This document shows positions 56,563 through 64,000 of a stretch of DNA of 64,000 nucleotides, piece by piece (the first letter of the stretch is position 1; the number at the start of each line of letters is the position of its first letter). Source of the stretch: Ryuthela nishihirai. Taxonomy: Eukaryota; Arthropoda; Arachnida; Araneae; Heptathelidae. The translations under genes and the position numbers were made by a program. Location: positions 39,206,001-39,270,000 of the forward strand of contig JAWZYU010000005.1 in the NCBI GenBank assembly GCA_038380435.1. Direction: 5' to 3'. The notes under the pieces were generated by a model, which did not search any database, was not told the origin of the DNA, and was given only the letters and a program-made list of their open reading frames with translations.

Positions 56563-57299
56563 AAGCCCTCTTGGCGGCATTGATTGGTGAATTTTGAGTT
56601 GTAGAACTCATGGTTGTTTTTTTAGGGATTCAGTGCCCGTTGTCCCCACCCACCACGGAGTCCAACAAGGGGACACCCAATTGGGCACCAGGGCTGCCTG
56701 GGCACCATACCCACACAACAGCCAGTGAGCCAAGCCCTCACAACAAAACAAAAAGAAAAGTAAAAGAGAAATGGGGAGAAACTCATCTGAGTTCCCACCA
56801 AAGAAAATAAGCAACAAATTAATAAAATATGAGGTAAGAACTGGCCTCACAAAAGAAAGAAAACTATAAAATTAGTGAACGTGTGGGGAAACTTGTAAAC
56901 CATTACCCGAACGTGGGCAAGGTTACTCACCGATCTGCACAGTTGACCCTAGCAGGACCTGCCCACCAGCTGATTGATCCTGAGGGGGCTGCCCTGTTTA
57001 CCTGAAGCAGAGGCCAAAGCAGTGTAGAGCAGCGCCCCCCGAAGTCGCTGTCCAGCCCTGCGACAGACAGGCTCCCCAATGGCAAAACGGCCAAAGGGAA
57101 CCAAACTAGTCATGAGATGGGGAGAAAAGACGTGGACCCCTGAGCAACTGCCAGGATCCTCCTTTCCAAGGACACAAATCTCCGCCAACAGCAAACACGC
57201 GGGTGAGCGTTTAGGACCCTGTGAAGGTACCCGAGCCAGCGGAACCTTCACAGGGTGGTCCCCTCACCACGTAGAGAAAAAAAGACATAAAATACCATT

Positions 57300-58015
57300 A
57301 ATGTGAGCAATCCAAATCACCTTGTACAATGTTGGCCAGTGTTTTAAAATAAACCATACACTGAAAATAATCATTAAAAGAAATAAAAATCATGTTTCAG
57401 GTAAATGTTACAGTATTTGGGAAGAAATTTCCTTTCAATTAATATATAACTTAACTGTTTTTATTCATCAGGTTTTACAAAATTAAGCCTTAATTGCATA
57501 ATCTGATCTATTTTTTTTACTGTGTCCCAGTAAAAAGGTCTTTAAAATAATATGTTTGCAAATTTGCTTAAATTGTTTATTTTCAAAAAATTCAGAATTA
57601 AAAATGTTTAAATTTGGTATATAAACATGACCTTATTTAGTTGTTTGGTTATTCTTAAAAAAACCCTCTAAATTTGACTTGGCACAGTTGGCAAAAAGTC
57701 TGGAATTTTTTCAAAATATGGTACTGAAAAAAAACTTGCAAAACGTAAGCAATTTTCTCGTTTCAATATTTGTTTGTTATTCAGAAATAAACAGCCTTTT
57801 TATTTATGTGCATTATAATAATTTCTCTCTATTAGTTTTTTCCAATAAATATTTATTTGTATTGCCAAATACATTTTTTTTTCTACATGCCTCTATAAAA
57901 GCTCTATTAAAATGAAACTGGTCCTCTCTTTTGTTAAATATTTTATTTTCAGAAAATCCAGAATTAAATGCTGATTAATTTGCCATATAACATGTCATAA
58001 TTACTTTCATTAGTT
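57300..58015 (-). repeat. Dispersed repeat with internal duplication (copy 2)
   Basis: Reverse complement of 6545-7380 (see that entry). Two copies of the unit (near 57590 and 57955) are about 360 bp apart. It adjoins the 5' end of LINE copy J. Confidence 0.55.
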
Positions 58016-58544
58016 ATTTGTCAAAAAAGTTCTAAAGTAAAATTTATTTTGGCTGATCATCGTGAAAAAATAACTGGGCCTCTGGATGTTAACCAGATTT
58101 TCAGGTGGGACTCTGGAAGAGTTCACCTGAAAAAGTGCTTCTAATAGCCTTTTCAGAGTGGTGAATAATGGTTCCTTTAATATAACTTTCCCCACAATAA
58201 ATGTGCAAATGGATACTTAGATTCCTACAGATCATTAATGATATTCATCACAATGAATTTCATTTCAACTTGAATTGTGATGGAAAGCCTCTCACTTCAA
58301 ATGTTTCTACCAAAAATCATGTAGGGCAATTCTGAAGCTCCTAAATTTTTAGCAAGTGTAAAATAGGCTTGAAAGATCTAAATAAATTATAACTTTGAAC
58401 CAAGAGCTTCAATTTGTAATCACAGGAAGTAGAAAGAGATTTGCTTTCGGACCAGGAAATGTTTCCTAGAGTAATATAGGAGCTCTTCACTTTCCTGAAG
58501 TGAAAGTTTGAATTGATTGCAGTTTCAAAATTCTGATTGAAAAA

Positions 58545-58644
58545 AGGAATTTCCTTTTATCTTGTTAGAAATAGGATGGTTACTTGCTTTATGCAGGAAT
58601 TTCCTTTTATCTTGTTAGAAATAGGATGGTTACTTGCTTTATGC
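58545..58644 (+). repeat. Exact 50-bp tandem duplication
   Basis: The unit beginning aggaatttccttttatcttg occurs at 58545-58594 and again, with no difference seen, at 58595-58644. This is a very recent replication slippage or an assembly artefact. Confidence 0.9.
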
Positions 58645-59194
58645 TTATCAAAATTGTCTTTTTTTTCTATTCCCCTCAAACACTGCAAATCTTGTACATT
58701 AAAATAGTCACTCCACTACATATAAACTCTCACTCTTATATTAAGTTGCACTGTCACAAAGAGTAACTTTAGTGCAGCCCACAGCTCAGTTTAAATATTG
58801 CAAAAATATCACATGAAGCCTTCTCTCTAACAAGAAGCCAACCACATTGTAACCAACACAAAAGCCAAAACCAAAACTGAACTTTGGATGAACTCAGTCA
58901 CAGCACTGCTGTTATACTGTAAAACTCATTCTCTCTTGTGCCAGTTATCCTCCTTCTTTATCTCTTGCCTATGGGTTGATTCAAATTTTCTAAATTCATC
59001 TTCCTCTCTCAACTTTTTAATCCGCTCCACACACAACAGCCACACTCCTTAAGCTATCCCCCCCCCCCCTTAACCATTAACTATGTTAATGGCAGTCCTG
59101 AAGACAAGATGACCATTATGCCACTCCTATATCATTTGGTTATGGCCCAGGTAGTTTGGTGCCAATAATCTGGCCATGTATTGGAGATTGAGTA
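58645..59194. other. Unrecognised sequence
   Basis: AT-rich, with a C run near 59060. No coding or repeat identity recognised. Confidence 0.35.
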
Positions 59195-59570
59195 TGAATG
59201 ATGCCATACAACTTTCCAGTATACAGGACAGCACTATATCTGATGGATGTCACCACAAGTCACCTTCATGTGCTGATTGAAGCCTAAAAGAAAACTGATA
59301 TTAAAGCTGCGAAGCAGCAGAGAAGGAACCTGTCGAAATGATTTACATTACTCTAATGTTATCTAATTCTGTCAGTTCATTCTTATCTGGAATACAGGGA
59401 ACTTTTCGAACTTGAGTCATGCCAATGATTTATTTCCAATATGGTTAGGTAGAATTATGGTCTAAATTTATACTGTAGCTCTGTAAATTAATTGTGCTGA
59501 AAGTCTTTCGTTAAAGGGTAAATTCTAGCTTTTTTTAAAAATAATTTTTGCTACTTAAATATTAGATAGT
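59195..59570. repeat. Dispersed repeat (copy 2)
   Basis: Counterpart of 34857-35265 in the same orientation (gccaatgatttatttccaat, atatggttaggtagaattat). Followed by a SINE1. Confidence 0.55.
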
Positions 59571-59599
59571 TGGGACAAATGTCCAAGTTCCAAGCTCTC

Positions 59600-59900
59600 G
59601 TGGTTTCGTGGATGGTTGGGTAAGGGGACCCACTGGACAGCTGTTGGGAAAAGGGTGTCAGCCTCCCGTCAAGGCCATCCAATGTGTTCTTTAAAGTTCG
59701 TGGGGTGTGGCTCTCCCACACACGGGGCCACAGCTTAATATCACAACCGACAAACAGCAGACTTTTCAAGCCCAACAGTGACCCCTATTCATGTGGGCAG
59801 GGTGTTTAGCAGAGAAAAATCTCTACACTTCCCCAGCTGGAAAACGAACCTGAGAATTGCAGATTATGAGCCTGGCATGCTACTGACTGAGCCTCCCCCA
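59600..59900 (-). mobile_element. SINE1, diverged, tail-truncated
   Basis: Body and head of SINE1 (aaggggacccactggacagc; head at 59830-59895) with a heavily mutated B box. No duplication found. Confidence 0.8.
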
Positions 59901-60729
59901 TGTATTGGAAAGCAGTTTCCATTCCCAAAGTAACAAGGAAATGCAAAAACGATACACCGAGAAAATCTGTCACTGCTTGGATGCCCTTGGTATGACCTCT
60001 ACCCTCCCACTCTAAATTCACCCTACCTTTGTTTGAATTCTGACAGTTGCAGCATTCTATCTGAATTAGTGCCACAAACTGCCAGCTCAGCACAGTGAAC
60101 CTTGCCCACACATCCACACCTACTTTACTATGCACTGCCAACCCAAATATTGCTGAAAGTGCAGAATCTGACACCATTCTCAAGCTCAAGGAAATGGTAT
60201 GACAAAGAATTGCTTAGATCAGTGCTTTTCAACTGGGATGAGAGAAAAAGAGATTCAAAAATATTGTTTTCAGCTGTAAAAAAAAATGTTATTTTTCACA
60301 ATATTGCCAAAATTGCACTTTGTCACCAGAGGTGAAATATATCACAAGTTAAAATGTACTTTAAATTAGTTTCACAAACTACTTTTGATAGCAAAAAAAA
60401 ATTATTAATTTTTTAATGATTTCACTTTATCACAAAAATCAAAAAACTTATACCTAATTATGAAGTATATACACTACAGGAAATAAAAAAATGCAACACT
60501 TGCAAGGGGACAGTGGTATATGCAAATGATTAGGTTTGCAGGAAGAATTAAGTGCAGGACAGAGATGATTAGGTTTGCAGGACGATCGAAATGATTGGAC
60601 AGGTACAGAGCAGTCAAACACAGATAAAGGCAACCAAAGCTCCCTGGTTGACAAAACATTGTGAAAATTGTTGTAAATTGCTAAAGATGCCCTTATGCAT
60701 ACATTGACAGACCTTCCAACAGTTAACAA

Positions 60730-61860
60730 ACTTTGAGCATGGAAGAATCATTGGCCTTAGAGAAGCTGGTTTGCCATGGTGCTGGGATTGCTGGTTGCAC
60801 AATCCCATCACCATCATACACATATGTGCCAGTGGGTTCAAGAAGGATGCAGTACACACCAAGAAGGATCAGGAAGACAATGTATGACCATGAAGTGACA
60901 GGACCTCCATTTGCAATGCATAGCATTGCGTGACAGATTCACGACTACAACGCAACTGCAAAGGGACTGGTAATAGGTAACACATAGAATAGCTACCAGG
61001 CAGATGGTAAATAACAGGCTTTTACAGTTTTCATTGTGAGTTTATTGTCTGGCATTGCGCTTGCCCCTCACATCTGCCCACATGCAAGCACGTCTTCAGT
61101 GGTGTCACCTCAGACAGAACTGTAACGAACAAGATGGTATTTAGTGATGGATCTCGTTTTGGTCTTGGTCAGCACGACAGTAGAAACGTGTTCGCCATAT
61201 CCAGGGGAAAGGAACGCCACCCAGTGCAGTGCAACATCGCCACACAGCTCCAGCACCTGGTGTGGGGTGCATCTTGGTCAGACATGATTATCGACATCAT
61301 TAGTCGGACATCTTGGTCAGAGCTGGTCATCATAAGGGGATCTCTAACTGCCGAATGATATGTTACCAACATTTTGCACCCAGTGGCTGTCGCATTTGTT
61401 CAGCAGCACAGAATCTTTTACTAGCATGATAATGCCCTTAGTGTGCAGTATCTGCAAGAGCAAAATGTTCCATTAGTGTGCAGTATCTACAAGAGCAAAA
61501 CGTTCCATTAGTGTGCAGTATCTACAAGAGCAAAACGATCCATTAGTGTGCAGTATCTACAAGAGCAAAACGTTCCATTAGTGTGCAGTATCTACAAGAG
61601 CAAACCTTCAGGTCCTACCATGGCCAGTACGCTTGCAGGACCTTTCACCTATTGAACACATCTGGGACAAAATGGGCCGACAGCTCCAACACCCATGAGG
61701 TGCATCAACCATTGTCGCTGAAATGGAAAAGTGACTTCACACTATTTGGCATTCTATCCTTGAGGATATCGTAGAGCTGTACGATAGCCTTTCCCACTGT
61801 ATTCATGAATGCATTGCTGCACAGGGCAGTTCAACATCACACTAATTATACCACTTTACA
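60730..61860 (+). pseudogene. Tc1-type transposase, frameshifted, with internal tandem repeat
   Basis: N-terminal HTH is weak (minus stops near 60780). RDRFTTTTQLQR-like sequence lies near 60930. The frame from 61134 reads MVFSDGSRFGLGQHDSRNVF with the first catalytic Asp, then QHLVWGASWSD and VIIRGSLTAE. Next is NALSVQYLQEQ, where an ordinary protein has the second catalytic Asp and 'HTAxxxxxxLQ'; the 35-bp repeats lie exactly here. WPVRLQDLSPIEHIWDKMGR-like sequence with the third acidic residue follows at about 61620-61680. Inactive. Confidence 0.82.
61436..61607 (+). repeat. 35-bp tandem repeat, about 5 copies
   Basis: gtgtgcagtatctacaagag starts at 61441, 61476, 61511, 61546 and 61581. 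Copies differ at one or two positions (tgc/tac; gttc/gatc). The unit is transposase coding sequence, and 35 is not a multiple of 3, so the expansion destroys the frame. Confidence 0.95.
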
Positions 61861-62003
61861 AAGTAGGTAAAGTGGTAATTTTCCATATTATTTTTGATAA
61901 TGTAATTAATCGCACATCTCAGTGTATGCTAACAGCTGCATGCGTTTCAATAAAATGGCATTAATCCTTCCAGGTGTGGCAATTTTTTTTCCTATGGTGC
62001 ATG

Positions 62004-62203
62004 TATATATATATTCATGAATTTTATTTTTATCAATGCTTTTATTTACTTAAGATGTTTACTTAGGTATGTTTAGTTTACCAAGTATGATCATTTATTT
62101 TATGCTATCAATTTCTCATGTATGCTATTTAGGATTTTTATCATGAAAATACCACAATAGAAATTCACTTAATAGAGGATTAAATATATAATTCCAAACT
62201 TAC
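62004..62203. other. Short unique-looking intronic stretch before exon A donor
   Basis: AT-rich DNA between the Tc1 end and the 5' splice site of exon A (GTAAGT at 62203 downward). Nothing else recognised. Confidence 0.4.
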
Positions 62204-62331
62204 CACATAAAAGGCACACAAGATGCTCCTTCATCTGTCATAGGAAATCGACTCTGAAGGAAGTGCAACTGAGAATAATAACGCTTCAAGATGCTACATC
62301 CAGTAAAGTCCCTGGGAACTTTACATGCTGA
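62204..62331 (-). CDS. PTPN23: HD-PTP/PTPN23 exon A (BRO1 domain)
   Basis: An internal coding exon of 128 nt on the minus strand: acceptor tgtttccag (AG at 62333-62332), donor GTAAGT at 62203-62198. It encodes 42 complete codons plus TG of a split Trp codon; the protein begins SACKVPRDFTGCSILKRYY and contains QLHFLQSRFPMTDEGASC. The VPRDFxGCSxLxRYYxQLHxLQSR pattern is the N-terminal BRO1 signature of HD-PTP/PTPN23. Codon phase joins exon B perfectly. As elsewhere in this protein, the role is ESCRT-dependent receptor sorting at endosomes. The preceding exon (start of the BRO1 domain) is not in the window; expected to lie beyond 64000. Confidence 0.94.
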
Positions 62332-62518
62332 CTGGAAACAAAGTATTTTTTTAAAGATAAAATATCAGCATAAATTAATCCTGGTTGTTCTTTAGGTAAA
62401 TTTTGATACATATTGACAAAAAATTATTATAAATTAGTAATAAATCATACTTTAAGGTTCCTAATGAATTGAATTTTAGGACATTTTAAAGTTTCGCAGT
62501 TAATGTATCAATCTTTGG

Positions 62519-62886
62519 ATTGGGTTGTTTTACCTCTGAACAACACTTTTTTGCACACCATGGGTTATATGGCCAGGTCACATGGACCCCGAAGGCTCAG
62601 AGAAGGTTGAGGGAGGGGTCCCACTGGAACAACTGTTGGGAGACAGATGGTAGACTCCCGTAAAGGCCATCCAGTATGCACAGGGTATGGCTCTCCCATA
62701 CACGGGGCAACAGCTTATCGTCCCATCCGACAGACAATGGCCTTTCCAAGCCCATGGGTGTCCCCTGCTGACCGTGGGCAGGGCGGGGAATTTTGAGGAG
62801 ATAAATCTCAACGCTGACCCTGCTGCGATTCGAACCTCTAAACTACAGACTACAGCACGCTACCGACTGAGCCACCCCCGCCACCC
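62519..62886 (-). mobile_element. SINE1 with perfect 11-bp TSD
   Basis: tcaatctttgg flanks it at 62508-62518 and 62887-62897. Minus orientation; tail ttgggttg and body present; the head has a mutated B box (GGTTCGAATCG) but an intact A-box region. Near full length. Confidence 0.9.
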
Positions 62887-63463
62887 TCAATCTTTGGGAG
62901 TTAAGCAATATTACTGGTTATGACAATGGCAACAACTTGTTGTTTCATTTTTACTTCTATTGATTTACTGATTTTATTCCTGTAGATCTTTCAGAGTTAT
63001 GCTACATTGCTGATTGTGACAATACAATGGCTGGCTTACAACTTATTCATTTTTTACTTCTATCAGTTGATATCATTCTGATATATTTATATGTTGTTAT
63101 TGATCTTTCAGAGTTCTGATACATTGGTAGCCATGATGATGGCTGGCTTACAACTTTTCGCTGGTACAGAAAATAGTCCTATGACTGGAAGGGCAATCTC
63201 ATCAAGGCTCCCTCATCCCACCTTCTCTGCTGCTATGCAGAGGGCAGTTACCTTCCCACACTGATGAAATTTTTTATTTTTAAACAACTAATAGGCTTCG
63301 AGTTTATATTGAAGAGTTTTAAAACAGTTTATCCCATCGCCTTAATATATTGATGTGCCATTCTGAGAATACATATTTTTTTGACTTGGGTTTTTTTTTT
63401 TTCATGCCTTTTCCAAGATTTCCAAAATGAAATTAATAAAACAAAACATCCAAAACAAAAATG

Positions 63464-64000
63464 TATCATCATCCTCAAGCAGTCATGGGCTACAGAGGTC
63501 CAAACAGACCATGTAATTTAGTTCTCCAAGCAAGTCTATCCTGAGCTACATCTACTGCATCTGGCCACTGCACCTCAATTCTAACAAGGTCCTGTTTGAC
63601 ATTGTCTGCCCACTGCATCCTAGGTCTCCCCTTCTTTCTGAGGCCTTTAGGCCCACTGTTCAAAACCCTATTCGCCAATCTATAATTATTCATACAGGCA
63701 ACATGACCAAACCAACGGAGTCTTTCTCTGCACAATATGCTGCTTAAAGGAGGCGCAAACTCCTTTGCCTAACCTCATCATTAGTTACAAAGTTTACTAA
63801 TGCCCAAGATACTGCGTAAGCATCAAGTTTCCTGTTATCTTGTTTACACAGCGTCCACTTTTCACTACCATAACTAACCCTAGAAAGAACCAAACTATTA
63901 TACAGTCTAATTTTAGTCTTTAGATGTATACGCCTATTTCTCCACACTCTCCATAGATTCTTAAAAGTCCCGGCAGCAATCCCTATTTGTCTGTTAATTT
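63464..64000 (-). mobile_element. RTE-like LINE copy I, 3' end, continuing off the window
   Basis: 3' end tcatcatcctcaagcagtca at 63467 on plus. Frame 63735-63490 has CRERLRWFGHVACMNNYRLA, then GRPRMQWADNVKQDLVRI, and DVAQDRLAWRTKL, the complete C-terminal domain. Frame 63947-63744 has RIHLKTKIRLYNSLVLSRVS. This C-terminal part is better preserved than in the other copies. RT would lie beyond 64000. Confidence 0.87.

Larger units (their letters stand above)
51540..57290 (-). mobile_element. I-like LINE copy J, near full length, decayed
   Basis: On the minus strand: leader (57290-56570), ORF1 with three CCHC knuckles (about 56562-55547), ORF2 endonuclease (55335-54000), RT (53950-53290), linker (53290-52500), RNase H (52500-52100), and a C-terminal region to about 51570 followed by a short 3' UTR. 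It is GC-richer than its surroundings. All domains of an I-type element are present in order, but with frame breaks, so it is inactive. A second copy of its leader is at 39481-39835. Confidence 0.88.
60470..62003 (+). mobile_element. Tc1-type element with both terminal repeats
   Basis: Terminal inverted repeats: left acactacaggaaataaaaaa (60471) with tgcaacacttgcaagg; right, as complement, accataggaaaaaaaattgc with cacacctggaagg (61965-62000). Both ends lie beside TA-rich sequence (tatat), as expected for TA-target elements. Total about 1.53 kb, a normal Tc1 length. The transposase is decayed and carries a tandem expansion. Confidence 0.85.
33181..62203 (-). other. PTPN23: PTPN23-like intron between exons A and B (29,023 bp)
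   Basis: GT donor at 62203-62202 and AG acceptor at 33182-33181 on the minus strand. The split Trp codon (TG|G) joins perfectly across it. Filled with transposable elements listed separately. Confidence 0.85.
62332..64000 (-). other. PTPN23: PTPN23-like intron upstream of exon A (partial)
   Basis: Contains a SINE1, an unrecognised stretch (62898-63463, with similarity to 50990-51300) and the start of another RTE-like LINE. The upstream exon was not found before the window ends. Confidence 0.75.

Noticed and set aside
61436..61607. CRISPR-like array
   Set aside because: The 35-bp units are directly adjacent, without spacers, in a eukaryotic transposon.
6117..62331. Host gene being ALIX (PDCD6IP) rather than HD-PTP
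   Set aside because: The CTHFQCAAWAF and VPRDFxGCS motifs are HD-PTP-specific in my knowledge of the families; ALIX differs at these places.

Overview
This is a eukaryotic genomic window: AT-rich, without operons or long host reading frames, and packed with old and nested transposable elements. The mixture of element types (RTE-like and RNase H-bearing I-like LINEs, Penelope, mariner, Tc1, hAT remnants, gypsy-like LTR elements, tRNA-derived SINEs) points to an animal, most probably an arthropod with large introns such as a spider or related chelicerate. That placement is inference.

The only host gene I can support is on the minus strand: three consecutive coding exons (62204-62331, 33054-33180, 6117-6248) of an HD-PTP/PTPN23 (Drosophila myopic) orthologue. 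All three encode part of the N-terminal BRO1 domain. The splice sites are canonical and the phases join exactly, giving 129 continuous residues. The two introns between them are 29,023 and 26,805 bp, and almost everything else in the window is repeat material inside them or in the flanking introns.

Intron after exon C plus the left intron (1-33053): LINE 5' pieces, two copies of a composite repeat (tandem array plus foldback), several tRNA-derived SINEs, TIR/foldback elements that carry an internal Pol III-type promoter, a hAT remnant, a large palindrome (16673-17489), rearranged RTE-like LINE copies, a Penelope-like element with inverted terminal repeats (22036-23870), a mariner split by an intact SINE, and a 5.9-kb gag-only LTR retrotransposon (25822-31717).

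Right intron (33181-62203): transposase remnants, an RTE-like LINE copy on the plus strand, a second gypsy-like gag, a cluster of shuffled RTE-like copies (40000-43808), and a nest where the ORF1 of one LINE is interrupted both by a palindromic tRNA-repeat array with a 14-bp target duplication and by an RTE-like LINE (44280-47790). Two I-like LINEs follow, one truncated (48590-50880) and one nearly complete but decayed (51540-57290), then a complete-ended Tc1 element with an internal 35-bp tandem expansion.

The least conventional signal is the set of elements that combine terminal or internal inverted repeats, tRNA-like A/B boxes and, where the host sequence can be read through, 13-14 bp target site duplications. 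The best case is 44553-45801.
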